IMG/VR virus record: IMGVR_UViG_3300047359_000479
Coordinates: 1-38,078 of that record
DNA length: 38,078 nucleotides
From: a virus
Direction: 5' to 3' (one strand)
Both the position numbers and the translations under genes were made by a program. Position 1 is the stretch's first letter, and each line of letters opens with the position of its first letter. Below are positions 8,091 through 15,470 of this stretch, in pieces. Below the pieces are notes generated by a model that was given only the letters and a program-made list of their open reading frames with translations, ran no database searches and had not been told where the DNA came from.

Positions 8091-9124
8091 TGCGAATTGA
8101 ATCTGAGATTAAGTTAGACTTTTCAGATGTATTAATTAAACCAAAGAGATCAACACTAGGATCACGTAAGCAAGTACAATTAGAACGAGAGTATAACTTT
8201 AGAAATACCGATTCAAACGTAGGTTATAAAGGAATACCGATTATGGCATCTAATATGGATGGTGTTGGTACTTTTGAAATGGCAGACAAACTTGCTGATC
8301 TAGGGTTGTTTACATGTCTAGTTAAAACTTACAGTGTAGAACAACTAACACAATTCTTTTTAGAAACAAATGGTACAAGACGAGAGCATGTTGCCATGAG
8401 TATCGGCATCACTGACGATGATATTGAAAAACTAAACAGATTAATGAAAGTCAGAGGTATCAAATATCTCTGTATAGATGTTGCTAATGGTTACTCAGAA
8501 CGTTTTGCAGGAGTAGTCAAGCAAATTAGAGAAAAGCACCCATCACTAGTTATCATTGCAGGTAATGTAGTGACAGGTGAAATGACAGAGGAGTTGATAT
8601 TAAGTGGAGCAGATATCGTTAAAGTGGGCATTGGGCCTGGTAGTGTTTGTACTACTCGTATTAAGACTGGCGTTGGATATCCGCAACTCTCGGCAATCAT
8701 GGAATGTGCCGATGCCGCTCACGGTCTTGGTGGACACATCATTGCTGATGGCGGTTGTTCAAGTTCTGGAGATGTAGCAAAAGCATTTGGTGCTGGTGCA
8801 GACTTTATTATGCTTGGTGGCATGATGGCAGGACACGATGAAGGCGGCGGAGAGGTTATCGATGGTAACGTGCAATTCTATGGCATGAGCAGTGATACTG
8901 CTAATACTAAACACTTCGGTGGACTTAAAGAATATAGAAGTTCTGAAGGTAGAACTGTAAAGATTCCATATAAAGGTGCAATCAAAGATACAGTACAAGA
9001 CATCTTAGGGGGCATTAGAAGCGCCTGTACTTACGCAGGAGCACGTAAACTTAAAGACTTGAGCAAGTGTACTACCTTTGTTAGAGTAAACAATCAATAT
9101 AACAAAGTATTTGAAAACAATTAA
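8090..9124 (+). CDS. guaC: GMP reductase
   Basis: Converts GMP to IMP and ammonia with NADPH. 344 residues, against about 345-347 for bacterial and animal GuaC. It is an IMPDH/GMPR TIM barrel: [16 protein letters not shown] at the N terminus is characteristic of GMP reductases, the catalytic cysteine is Cys187 in GPGSVCTTR, the phosphate site is [25 protein letters not shown], and [10 protein letters not shown] plus YGMSSD are typical of GuaC. There is no CBS insert, which separates it from IMP dehydrogenase. A purine enzyme in a phage is unusual; beside folE and a purine phosphoribosyltransferase it points to handling of guanine released or consumed by DNA modification. Confidence 0.92.
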   Translation: MRIESEIKLDFSDVLIKPKRSTLGSRKQVQLEREYNFRNTDSNVGYKGIPIMASNMDGVGTFEMADKLADLGLFTCLVKTYSVEQLTQFFLETNGTRREHVAMSIGITDDDIEKLNRLMKVRGIKYLCIDVANGYSERFAGVVKQIREKHPSLVIIAGNVVTGEMTEELILSGADIVKVGIGPGSVCTTRIKTGVGYPQLSAIMECADAAHGLGGHIIADGGCSSSGDVAKAFGAGADFIMLGGMMAGHDEGGGEVIDGNVQFYGMSSDTANTKHFGGLKEYRSSEGRTVKIPYKGAIKDTVQDILGGIRSACTYAGARKLKDLSKCTTFVRVNNQYNKVFENN

Positions 9125-9139
9125 TATTACCCTTTCGAC

Positions 9140-9168
9140 TTGAAAAATATAATGTTAAGTAATATAAT
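9140..9168 (+). promoter_or_regulatory. Sigma-70-like promoter for folE
   Basis: TTGAAA (9140-9145), 17-nt spacer, TATAAT (9163-9168). It opens the folE leader, a 122-base gap after guaC. Confidence 0.65.
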
Positions 9169-9169
9169 G

Positions 9170-9178
9170 AATAAATAC
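9170..9178 (+). promoter_or_regulatory. T4-late-like promoter motif
   Basis: AATAAATAC directly after the sigma-70-like -10 box of the folE promoter. Confidence 0.5.
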
Positions 9179-9181
9179 AAA

Positions 9182-9199
9182 TGTAGCACAAAGGCTACA
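9182..9199 (+). other. Hairpin in the folE leader
   Basis: TGTAGC / GCTACA, a 6-bp stem with loop ACAAAG, close to the expected 5' end of transcripts from either folE promoter. It may stabilise the mRNA or regulate it. It does not match the preQ1 riboswitch consensus as I know it. Confidence 0.4.
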
Positions 9200-9246
9200 A
9201 CACAAATTAGTATAATAATATCCGCGTTAGGAAGGAGAAAAGACAC

Positions 9247-9918
9247 ATGTCTTATAACAAAACAAAAACCGACCCAGTTCTAGGGCAACAAGTACACGAA
9301 CATTTAGTCTCAGTAGGAGTAGAAACTCCAGTCACTGATAACGGTTTGTCTCGTACAGAAAAAATCGATAAAATCGAAAACAACTTTAATCAAATAATGG
9401 ATACATTAGGACTTGATCTTACTGATGATAGTCTTATGGATACACCAAAACGTGTTGCAAAAATGTATGTAAACGAAATCTTTTGGGGACTTGATTATGA
9501 AGCATTCCCTAAAGCAACTGTTGTTGATAACAAAATGAACTACAATGAAATGGTTGTAGAAAGAAACATTTCAGTCCAATCTAATTGTGAACATCACTTT
9601 GTTGTGATTGACGGACTAGCAACTGTTGCATATGTTCCTAATAAAAAAGTATTAGGCTTATCTAAGATCAATCGTATCGTTGAGTACTTTTCAAAAAGAC
9701 CTCAGATACAAGAACGTTTGACTGAGCAAGTATATCATGCATTATCATTCATACTGGATACAGAAGATGTAGCAGTAATGATTGATGCACAGCATTATTG
9801 CGTAAAGTCAAGAGGCGTTGAAGACACTGGTAGTTCTACTATTACAAGTAGACTAGGCGGTGGATTCAAATCGGACCCTGAAGTAAGGGCAGAGTTTTTA
9901 GCATTAGCAAGGTCGTAA
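9247..9918 (+). CDS. folE: GTP cyclohydrolase I
   Basis: Converts GTP to dihydroneopterin triphosphate, the first step towards both folate and 7-deazaguanines. 223 residues, practically the E. coli length of 222. Zinc and active-site residues are intact: Cys114 with His116/His117 in QSNCEHHFVVIDG, His183/Cys185 in AQHYCVKSRGVED, and LGLSKINRIVEYFSKRPQIQERLT. ATG 9247 follows AAGGAG. It has its own promoter pair and a 5' hairpin, so its expression is probably controlled separately. Downstream QueD and QueE use its product. Confidence 0.95.
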   Translation: MSYNKTKTDPVLGQQVHEHLVSVGVETPVTDNGLSRTEKIDKIENNFNQIMDTLGLDLTDDSLMDTPKRVAKMYVNEIFWGLDYEAFPKATVVDNKMNYNEMVVERNISVQSNCEHHFVVIDGLATVAYVPNKKVLGLSKINRIVEYFSKRPQIQERLTEQVYHALSFILDTEDVAVMIDAQHYCVKSRGVEDTGSSTITSRLGGGFKSDPEVRAEFLALARS

Positions 9919-9921
9919 ACA

Positions 9922-10158
9922 ATGGGCGGTCCTATATTACCTGATATAGACGATATCATGTCTAAGATACGTAAGATGAATATCGAAATGAGTTCTCCTT
10001 ACAATGATGGATATTTGTCATGGGGTATCAAGCAAGACTTATACATTCTTAAATTCTTTTTAGATAAAGTCATTGCAGATGCACCTACGTTTGTGAATGA
10101 AGATGAATGGATTAAAGAAAAAGAACAAGAACTAATGATGGAGATATTAAAAAAATAA
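9922..10158 (+). CDS. Hypothetical phage protein (78 aa)
   Basis: Starts MGGPILPDIDDIMSKIRK and is acidic and helical in look, ending with KEKEQELMMEILKK. Not recognised as a named family; no membrane segment or Cys motif. It lies 3 bases after folE and overlaps the oxygenase gene as TAATG, so it is a link in the same transcript. Confidence 0.6.
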   Translation: MGGPILPDIDDIMSKIRKMNIEMSSPYNDGYLSWGIKQDLYILKFFLDKVIADAPTFVNEDEWIKEKEQELMMEILKK

Positions 10159-10769
10159 TGTATTGTTATAAAGATAATTTTCTATCTGATGAATTATTCA
10201 ACTTGTTTAAAGAAGACATGCTTAATAAATATGAGCCTCGGAAAGAATGGGTAACTGACAATGGAGAAATGCGTTTTGGAAAATACTTGTCAGGTGAAAA
10301 TTATAAAGAAGATGCTCCTGTAAGAGTTATGGATTTGGCATACCCAGAAGACGGTAACTATATGTATACTGCGGTGAAACTAGGATCAAAGTCATTACCA
10401 GAAATAGCACGTAGTATTAAACAGTACATGATTGAATGTATGAATTTGATAAATCCTTTGGCTAGGCAGATGTGGTATCAATATCATTCAAAGAAACACA
10501 AAATAATATCACATTTGGATCAAGCAGTCAAGGATAAAACGAGTAAGCAATCATTTACTAGTCTTCTATACATGCATGATAATTGGGAAGATAGTTGGGG
10601 CGGTGAACTTACATTTCTTAATGATAAGCAATCTATACTACCTAAACCGAATAGATTAATAATATATAGCAGAGACGAAGAACATTGGGTCAACGAGATT
10701 ACACATGACTTAGATGATTATCAAAGAATGTTATTCTTTACTGCATGGGGAACAGATAATGATTTTTAA
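10158..10769 (+). CDS. 2-oxoglutarate/Fe(II)-dependent oxygenase (prolyl 4-hydroxylase-like)
   Basis: 203 residues. The iron-binding facial triad is visible as His119-x-Asp121 in ISHLDQA and His176 in DEEHWVNEI, with Arg190 in the final strand (YQRMLFFTAW) for 2-oxoglutarate. WGGELTFLND in between is typical of the P4H/2OG family. The substrate is unknown. T4-like marine phages often carry such enzymes; here, inside the deazaguanine block, a nucleobase substrate is conceivable but not shown. The end overlaps the next cytidylyltransferase. Confidence 0.8.
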   Translation: MYCYKDNFLSDELFNLFKEDMLNKYEPRKEWVTDNGEMRFGKYLSGENYKEDAPVRVMDLAYPEDGNYMYTAVKLGSKSLPEIARSIKQYMIECMNLINPLARQMWYQYHSKKHKIISHLDQAVKDKTSKQSFTSLLYMHDNWEDSWGGELTFLNDKQSILPKPNRLIIYSRDEEHWVNEITHDLDDYQRMLFFTAWGTDNDF

Positions 10770-11214
10770 TAAGATCAGACAACTTAAAGACGAAGGGAAA
10801 ACTATTGGCATTACGTTTAGTACATTTGACTTGTTACATGCAGGTCATATCGCAATGTTATCAGAAGCAAAGAATCATTGTGATTACTTAATCGCAGGAT
10901 TACAAACTGATCCAACAATAGATAGACCCGATCAAAAGAATCCGCCGATACAATCTATCGTAGAACGTCAGATACAATTAGCGGCAACAAGGTATGTAGA
11001 TGAAATTGTTATCTATCAAACTGAACAAGATTTAAAAGATTTACTTTTAGTCTTGCCACTTGATGTAAGAATCATCGGTGTTGAATACCAAGAACAAGAA
11101 TTCTCTGGCAAAGAAATTTGCGATGCTAGAGATATTAAAGTAATATATAATGGCAGAGATCATAGTTTTAGTTCATCGTCATTACGCAAAAGAGTAGCAG
11201 AGGGAGAAAAATGA
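10759..11214 (+). CDS. Cytidylyltransferase-like nucleotidyltransferase
   Basis: 151 residues starting MIFNKIRQLKDEGKTIGITF. The HxGH motif is in STFDLLHAGHIAML, and SSSSLRKRV near the C terminus corresponds to the family's nucleotide-binding RSSTxLRxR-type motif. It resembles TagD/GCT (glycerol-3-phosphate cytidylyltransferase). I chose ATG 10759, behind GGGGAA, rather than an upstream in-frame start at 10714 that would lie inside the oxygenase gene. The stop overlaps queD as ATGA. With the fusion at 5.85 kb this makes two enzymes of the family in 5 kb. Confidence 0.8.
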   Translation: MIFNKIRQLKDEGKTIGITFSTFDLLHAGHIAMLSEAKNHCDYLIAGLQTDPTIDRPDQKNPPIQSIVERQIQLAATRYVDEIVIYQTEQDLKDLLLVLPLDVRIIGVEYQEQEFSGKEICDARDIKVIYNGRDHSFSSSSLRKRVAEGEK

Positions 11215-11747
11215 AACTATTTAATAAGGTATTAGGAAACAAAAAAGTAAAAGCAAAGCCTGAAATTGACTTTGGTAAAGGCAAATACTTGTCTACTAAA
11301 ACATATGGAAACGATAGAGGTTTCTCATGTTGTTTTAGACAGTGGCGTGCAAAACATTCGCATTGCTCATTGTTACATGGTTATTCACTAGGATTCAAAC
11401 TTGTGTTTGAGTGTGATTCACTAGATGAACGTAACTGGGTTATGGACTTTGGTGGTTTGAAAGAACTGAAGAACTGGTTAGAAGATAATTTTGATCACAC
11501 AGTCGTTGTAGCAAAAGATGATCCTGATATAGGTAACTTGAGAGCATTGCAAAAGAAAGGTCTAGCAAAAATTAAAGTGTTTGACAATGTAGGTGCAGAG
11601 AAGTTTGCCGAAGAAGTATTCAAGCAAATGACTATCATCATTGAACGATCAAAGTATCAGAAGAAAGCACTTAACCCTACAGTAAGAGTTAAGAGTGTAG
11701 AAGTATTTGAACATGATGCTAACTCAGCAATATATGAGAGAGCATAA
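11211..11747 (+). CDS. queD: QueD-like 6-carboxy-tetrahydropterin synthase (phage type)
   Basis: Turns dihydroneopterin triphosphate into 6-carboxy-tetrahydropterin, the step after FolE. 178 residues against about 120 in E. coli; the extra length is an N-terminal extension and an insert after DHT. QueD landmarks: FSCCFRQWRAKHSHC with a Cys at 52, then LHGYSLGFKLVFE, VMDFGGLKELKNWLEDNFDHT (as IDFAELK..LDHH), and VEVFEHDANSAIYE at the C terminus (as VKET..Y). The third zinc ligand of the classical HGH is Tyr58 (HGY); His49, His51 and His56 could provide the zinc site instead. The family is clear, the exact activity less so. Confidence 0.8.
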   Translation: MKLFNKVLGNKKVKAKPEIDFGKGKYLSTKTYGNDRGFSCCFRQWRAKHSHCSLLHGYSLGFKLVFECDSLDERNWVMDFGGLKELKNWLEDNFDHTVVVAKDDPDIGNLRALQKKGLAKIKVFDNVGAEKFAEEVFKQMTIIIERSKYQKKALNPTVRVKSVEVFEHDANSAIYERA

Positions 11748-11830
11748 TGGATTTATTCACAACATTGCTGGCAGTCGGATTATTAGTGTTAATAGTAATT
11801 TTAAATAATAACAATAGACCGAGGTTTTAA
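11747..11830 (+). CDS. Small single-pass membrane peptide (27 aa)
   Basis: MDLFTTLLAVGLLVLIVIL followed by NNNNRPRF, one hydrophobic helix with a polar basic tail. The ATG overlaps the queD stop (TAATG) and the reading frame ends 1 base before the next start. It is too short to assign a family. Placement between two tightly packed genes makes it more credible than a random frame. Confidence 0.45.
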   Translation: MDLFTTLLAVGLLVLIVILNNNNRPRF

Positions 11831-11831
11831 C

Positions 11832-12086
11832 ATGGCTATAGGACAAACAATGTCGTTTGCTAATATCCCAAGAGATAGACTTGTGTCTATATGTCAGAGT
11901 TCAAATAAAGCAGATGTGTTTGAGACTATCTTAAAAGAGCATCCTCAGATCGCCAGAGAACGCCTTATAGAACGAATGCTTGATCAAGGTATCGATGATA
12001 CAGATAGAATTTTAAAAGATATAGATGATTATATTGAACTGCATAATGCAGGTCTATCATCTGCAATAGGTATTTTAGGTTTATAA
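11832..12086 (+). CDS. Hypothetical phage protein (84 aa)
   Basis: MAIGQTMSFANIPRDRLVSICQ start, an amphipathic helical middle (KEHPQIARERLIERMLDQGIDD without membrane character) and a hydrophobic end SSAIGILGL. Not recognised. A GAGG lies 8 bases before the ATG. It overlaps the next small membrane gene as TAATG. Confidence 0.6.
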   Translation: MAIGQTMSFANIPRDRLVSICQSSNKADVFETILKEHPQIARERLIERMLDQGIDDTDRILKDIDDYIELHNAGLSSAIGILGL

Positions 12087-12229
12087 TGTTAGAAATTATA
12101 GGCTTTTTTACTATTGCATATTTTGTTATCAAGTTTTTCCCAGAAATACTTGAAGCAGTGTTTAAATTTTCAGTAATAGTAATAGGCGTTACATTCTTTA
12201 TGATTTTAACGGCCTTACTACTGAACTAA
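12086..12229 (+). CDS. Small membrane protein, two hydrophobic segments (47 aa)
   Basis: ATG 12086 overlaps the preceding stop. It encodes MLEIIGFFTIAYFVIKFFPE, then a second hydrophobic helix (VIVIGVTFFMILTALLLN) running to the stop at 12227-12229. No family recognised. Similar tiny membrane proteins recur in this window (4.7, 11.7, 14.4 and 31.6 kb). Confidence 0.5.
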   Translation: MLEIIGFFTIAYFVIKFFPEILEAVFKFSVIVIGVTFFMILTALLLN

Positions 12230-12235
12230 TAAATA
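12228..12235 (+). promoter_or_regulatory. T4-late-like promoter motif
   Basis: AATAAATA at the end of the small membrane gene and 28 bases before the EF-hand gene. Confidence 0.4.
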
Positions 12236-12263
12236 TAATAGTAGCATATTATAGGAGAAGAAA

Positions 12264-12614
12264 ATGGCAAAGAACCCAAAAACAACAATAAAAAAGAAGG
12301 CGCCGGCTAAAAAGCCGGTAACTAAAAAAACTATTGCTAAAAAACTAACGTTAGATACTTTTCCTTTTGATGAATTATTAAAAATTTGTAAAAAGGATGA
12401 AGTAGTTGCAGAGAAGATGCAACAACTTATCAGTGATTATTCATTTGAGAAAGATCAAGCCGAACGTGAAAGATGTATAACTATTGCATATGGTAACTGG
12501 GCTAAAGTTAATTATGATGTAGATGGTGATGGACACGTAGACGAAAAAGAACTTGACGGCAATAAACATGCTGACAAGATTCTAAAAGCAATTAACAAAA
12601 AGATTGATGGATAA
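12264..12614 (+). CDS. EF-hand protein with histone H1-like basic tail
   Basis: 116 residues. Residues 1-30 are a Lys/Ala/Pro/Thr tail (KKKAPAKKPVTKKTIAKK); the rest is an acidic/helical domain that contains one canonical EF-hand loop, DVDGDGHVDEKE, with acidic ligands at positions 1, 3, 5, 9 and 12. The start has a clear AGGAG. A 24-base stretch of the tail is identical to the tail of the nucleotidyltransferase fusion at 5.9 kb. A calcium-binding phage protein with a nucleic-acid-binding tail is unusual. The function is not known; DNA condensation or a virion role are possibilities. Confidence 0.7.
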   Translation: MAKNPKTTIKKKAPAKKPVTKKTIAKKLTLDTFPFDELLKICKKDEVVAEKMQQLISDYSFEKDQAERERCITIAYGNWAKVNYDVDGDGHVDEKELDGNKHADKILKAINKKIDG

Positions 12615-12789
12615 AGTTATACGTGCAACCATACACGTAGAAGTTCCGTATAGTAATGAACTATTGAACTACGGTGACAAGTTAGATGCTGAACTTAAAC
12701 GAGTAATTGCTAATGCACCATTTTTAAATTGTAAAGTTACAGCAGGAAATTTAGAACCAACAGCATTAGTTATAAAGGAGAATGTATGA
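12607..12789 (+). CDS. Hypothetical protein (60 aa)
   Basis: MDKVIRATIHVEVPYSNELL.. with alternating hydrophobic residues suggests a small beta-alpha-beta domain; the ending ALVIKENV is a strand. ATG 12607 overlaps the previous stop by 8 bases and I prefer it to the TTG one codon upstream. No family recognised. Confidence 0.55.
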   Translation: MDKVIRATIHVEVPYSNELLNYGDKLDAELKRVIANAPFLNCKVTAGNLEPTALVIKENV

Positions 12790-12956
12790 GAGAATCAAAA
12801 ATAGTCACTGAAGAAGTTTACGTAGTTGAACTTATCGAAGATGGAAAAATAAAGGAAAGAAGGTACCTTCCTGGCAAGTCAAAGTTTTATGCAGAAGACT
12901 GTGCTGAGAATTGGACAAACGGTGTTATAAAGGAAGCAAATGAACAGACGGCTTAG
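12786..12956 (+). CDS. Hypothetical protein (56 aa)
   Basis: MRESKIVTEEVYVVELIEDG.. then KIKERRYLPG and an aromatic/acidic end with a single Cys. AAGGAG lies 5 bases upstream of the ATG and the start overlaps the previous stop (ATGA). The stop lies inside the start of the phosphoribosyltransferase gene (17 bases overlap). Not recognised. Confidence 0.5.
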   Translation: MRESKIVTEEVYVVELIEDGKIKERRYLPGKSKFYAEDCAENWTNGVIKEANEQTA

Positions 12957-13497
12957 TATCGGTGACATAAAGAACGCCGTACAAGAAATTCTAAGACAAA
13001 TGCACTTAGACAACTTTAGACCTGACTATGTAGTTGGGATAACAAGAGGTGGTTTACTACCTGCTAAGATGATTTCTCATTATCTTAAAGTGCCCATGCA
13101 TACATTAGACATATCATTACGTGATAATGTACAAGGAGGTCCAGAAAGTAATCTATGGATGCCTTGTGATGCGTTTGGCGCTGTCGATCCAGAAGATGTT
13201 CCTATAGTTAAGAACAGATGGGATGCCACTAAACGTAAAAATATTCTTATTATAGATGATATCAATGATTCTGGTGCAACATTAAGTTGGATCAAAAATG
13301 ATTGGGAGACATCATGTTTTCCTAATGAAAGAAATACATGGGACGTTGTTTGGGACAAGAATGTTAAGTTTGCTGTACTCATAAACAACGAAGCAAGTAA
13401 TTTTGATGAGGTATCTTATCAATATGATACTATCAATAGAATAGACACTCCTGATCTTTGGCTAGACTTCCCCTGGGAAAGTTGGTGGTTAGATTGA
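12940..13497 (+). CDS. Purine-type phosphoribosyltransferase
   Basis: Joins a base (guanine, hypoxanthine or xanthine type) to PRPP. 185 residues. The PRPP-binding loop is ILIIDDINDSGAT, and the N-terminal DYVVGITRGGLLPAKMISHYL is the usual first strand/loop of the type I PRTase fold. The C-terminal LWLDFPWESWW is typical of the Gpt/XGPRT-like group. AAGGA precedes ATG 12940. The base specificity cannot be read securely. In a phage whose DNA loses guanine to base exchange, salvage of guanine is an attractive role (inference). Confidence 0.8.
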   Translation: MNRRLSIGDIKNAVQEILRQMHLDNFRPDYVVGITRGGLLPAKMISHYLKVPMHTLDISLRDNVQGGPESNLWMPCDAFGAVDPEDVPIVKNRWDATKRKNILIIDDINDSGATLSWIKNDWETSCFPNERNTWDVVWDKNVKFAVLINNEASNFDEVSYQYDTINRIDTPDLWLDFPWESWWLD

Positions 13498-14330
13498 GTT
13501 CTATAGTATTCCTCGATCAAAAATTTTATAAAGAAGAAGACGCAAAGGTTTCTATATTAGATCACGGTTACCTATATGGTAACGGTTGTTGGACTACTAT
13601 GATGACATCAGGTGATCGTGTCTTTTTTATAGATGATCATATGGACAGACTACTTGAGTCTGCAAATATAATTGGGTTAGATATACCCTGGACAAAAGAT
13701 CAAATTAAAGATTGGACCCTTCAAACTTATGATAAGAATAAACATCTGTCAGGTCGTAGCAGAATTAGAGTAGGTTTGTATAAAGGGGTAGGATCAAGTA
13801 TTGTTGTAGGCACAACAGACTGCACACCTTCAATTAATATTATTGTTTCCCCTTATCCAGTTGCAGAAGAAGAACGTGCAGTAGAAAAGGGGTTACATAC
13901 AATAACTGTCCCGGCAGATAGGCCTTATGCTAAGTCAAAAAACTGCAATTATCTTCCTAGTTATGTTGCTATAACAAAAGCAAAGCAACAAGGTAAAGAT
14001 GATGCTATCTTTATCAACTATAACGGTGATGTAACGGAATCAACTACTGGCAACTTGTTTTATATTAAAGATAATATAATTTATACTGCTGAATATGACA
14101 TCTTATACGGCATAACAAGAAAAGTAATACTTGATTATCGCAAAGATATTGTTGAAACAATGTATAAACTAGAGACTTTGTTAGAAGCAGATGAAGTTTT
14201 TATATCAGGTACTACGAAACTTATTATTCCAGTAGTACAAATCAATGATACAATTATCGGTGACGGTAAACCCGGTAAACAAACATTGCAGTTAAGAAAA
14301 GAGGTAAGTAATTGGGTAGATTTAACTTGA
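13494..14330 (+). CDS. Class IV PLP-dependent aminotransferase/lyase
   Basis: 278 residues from a TTG start that overlaps the preceding TGA (TTGA); a second TTG at 13458 is in frame but would lie inside the phosphoribosyltransferase. Family features: SILDHGYLYGNGCWTTM near the N terminus, the PLP lysine in AKSKNCNYL (Lys149, with Lys147 as alternative), VTESTTGNLFYIKDN, and the C-terminal LYGITRKVIL and FISGTTKLIIPV. The K-x-x-N spacing is nearer to D-amino acid aminotransferase and aminodeoxychorismate lyase than to IlvE. The substrate is unknown. A pABA/folate role or an amino-group donor for base modification are both conceivable. Confidence 0.8.
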   Translation: MSSIVFLDQKFYKEEDAKVSILDHGYLYGNGCWTTMMTSGDRVFFIDDHMDRLLESANIIGLDIPWTKDQIKDWTLQTYDKNKHLSGRSRIRVGLYKGVGSSIVVGTTDCTPSINIIVSPYPVAEEERAVEKGLHTITVPADRPYAKSKNCNYLPSYVAITKAKQQGKDDAIFINYNGDVTESTTGNLFYIKDNIIYTAEYDILYGITRKVILDYRKDIVETMYKLETLLEADEVFISGTTKLIIPVVQINDTIIGDGKPGKQTLQLRKEVSNWVDLT

Positions 14331-14355
14331 CTCTAAGATCAATAGGAGATATAAT
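14327..14355 (+). promoter_or_regulatory. Sigma-70-like promoter overlapping a ribosome site
   Basis: TTGACT (14327-14332), 17-nt spacer, TATAAT (14350-14355). The spacer also holds AGGAG for ATG 14356, so a transcript from here would start inside the small membrane gene and serve queE and iscU. Confidence 0.45.
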
Positions 14356-14535
14356 ATGTATATGATTTATGAAATATTGAACGGTATTATTGCTTTCGTA
14401 ATAGTTGTCTTTTCAGGTTGGGTAGCATGGGAAAGTTCAGTAATGGTATCTGAAAAGAAAGCAAGATATAAAGCAGGAACACATGACTATTATGACAGAC
14501 CTATTGAGGACATAGATGACACTGAAGTACAGTGA
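14356..14535 (+). CDS. Small single-pass membrane protein (59 aa)
   Basis: MYMIYEILNGIIAFVIVVFS-type hydrophobic helix, then GWVAWESSVMVSEKKARYK and an acidic C-terminal end. AGGAG lies 7 bases before the ATG. The last 20 bases overlap the queE start. Unknown function. Confidence 0.55.
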   Translation: MYMIYEILNGIIAFVIVVFSGWVAWESSVMVSEKKARYKAGTHDYYDRPIEDIDDTEVQ

Positions 14536-15406
14536 AACATTCTTTTCAGCACAAGGTGAAGGGCAGTATGTAGGCATTCCGTCGTTATGGATGCGGTTCT
14601 TTTTGTGCAATCTACAATGCAATGGCTTTGGTCAAAAGGATCCGACTAATCCTGACACATATGAACTCCCTTATGAAACTATCGATATCACAAACATAGA
14701 TAGTGTGTTTGATCTCCCTGTATTTGACAAAGGTTGTGATAGTTCTTATACATGGAGTAAGAAGTACAAGCATCTTATCACTGATAAGACTGTAACAGAA
14801 GCAGTAGACGAACTGACAGCACTTCTCCCTCATGGCAAGTTCATACATCCTATTACAGGACAAGCATCACACATGGTGTTTACTGGTGGGGAGCCAATGA
14901 TCAAGGGCACACAGCCTGGCATGATCGAAGTTATTGAAGAATTCAAACGTAGAAAGAATCAGCCAATGAAGGTAACTGTAGAAACAAATGGTACCAGACC
15001 AATCACTGATGAGTTTGCTGAATGGATACAACGTGAGTATTCTCATTGGGCAGACGGTAGAGAATGGTACTGGTCACTCAGTCCTAAACTATGGGCAACT
15101 GCAGGTGAGAAATCTAAGAAAGCAATTAGACCTGATGTTGTAAAAAGATATGCTGAAGTGAGTCCTCATGGTCAACTAAAGTATGTAGTCAATGGGACAG
15201 ATGAAAGTTGGCGTGAAGTAGAAGAAAATACTAAACTGTTTAGAGAAGCAGGGTGTGATTATCCTGTATGGATCATGGGTGTAGGTGGTACATTTGAGGG
15301 CTTAGTACAAACTGAAGCAAGTATTGCTGATGAAGCAATCAGACGAGGTTATTATTATACAAGCAGAGTTCATGTTCACATCTATGGTAATGCAATAGGC
15401 AAATGA
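14516..15406 (+). CDS. queE: QueE, 7-carboxy-7-deazaguanine synthase (radical SAM)
   Basis: Contracts carboxytetrahydropterin to 7-carboxy-7-deazaguanine (CDG). 296 residues, longer than many bacterial QueE (about 210-225). YSETFFSAQGEGQYVGIPS is the QueE N-terminal signature; VFTGGEPM is the SAM-binding GGE; VTVETNGTRPI and WSLSPKLW match QueE. The cluster cysteines are Cys31-x3-Cys35, but the third cysteine of a canonical CX3CX2C is Phe; the next candidate is Cys74 in KGCDSSYTW, after an insert. QueE proteins are known to vary in this motif. ATG 14516 follows GAGGA. The gene for IscU is 265 bases downstream. Confidence 0.88.
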   Translation: MTLKYSETFFSAQGEGQYVGIPSLWMRFFLCNLQCNGFGQKDPTNPDTYELPYETIDITNIDSVFDLPVFDKGCDSSYTWSKKYKHLITDKTVTEAVDELTALLPHGKFIHPITGQASHMVFTGGEPMIKGTQPGMIEVIEEFKRRKNQPMKVTVETNGTRPITDEFAEWIQREYSHWADGREWYWSLSPKLWATAGEKSKKAIRPDVVKRYAEVSPHGQLKYVVNGTDESWREVEENTKLFREAGCDYPVWIMGVGGTFEGLVQTEASIADEAIRRGYYYTSRVHVHIYGNAIGK

Positions 15407-15441
15407 GAATCATTAATTTCTTGCAAATCAATGAATTACGT

Positions 15442-15450
15442 GATAAATAC
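15442..15450 (+). promoter_or_regulatory. T4-late-like promoter motif
   Basis: GATAAATAC, 21 bases before the gene at 15471. Confidence 0.5.
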
Positions 15451-15470
15451 TGTAGAAAGGAAATAACAAT

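Noticed and set aside
9179-9246. preQ1 riboswitch in the folE leader
   Set aside because: A hairpin and an A-rich stretch are present, but the preQ1 aptamer core (loop C/A-rich segment pairing as a pseudoknot) is not seen; kept only as a plain hairpin.
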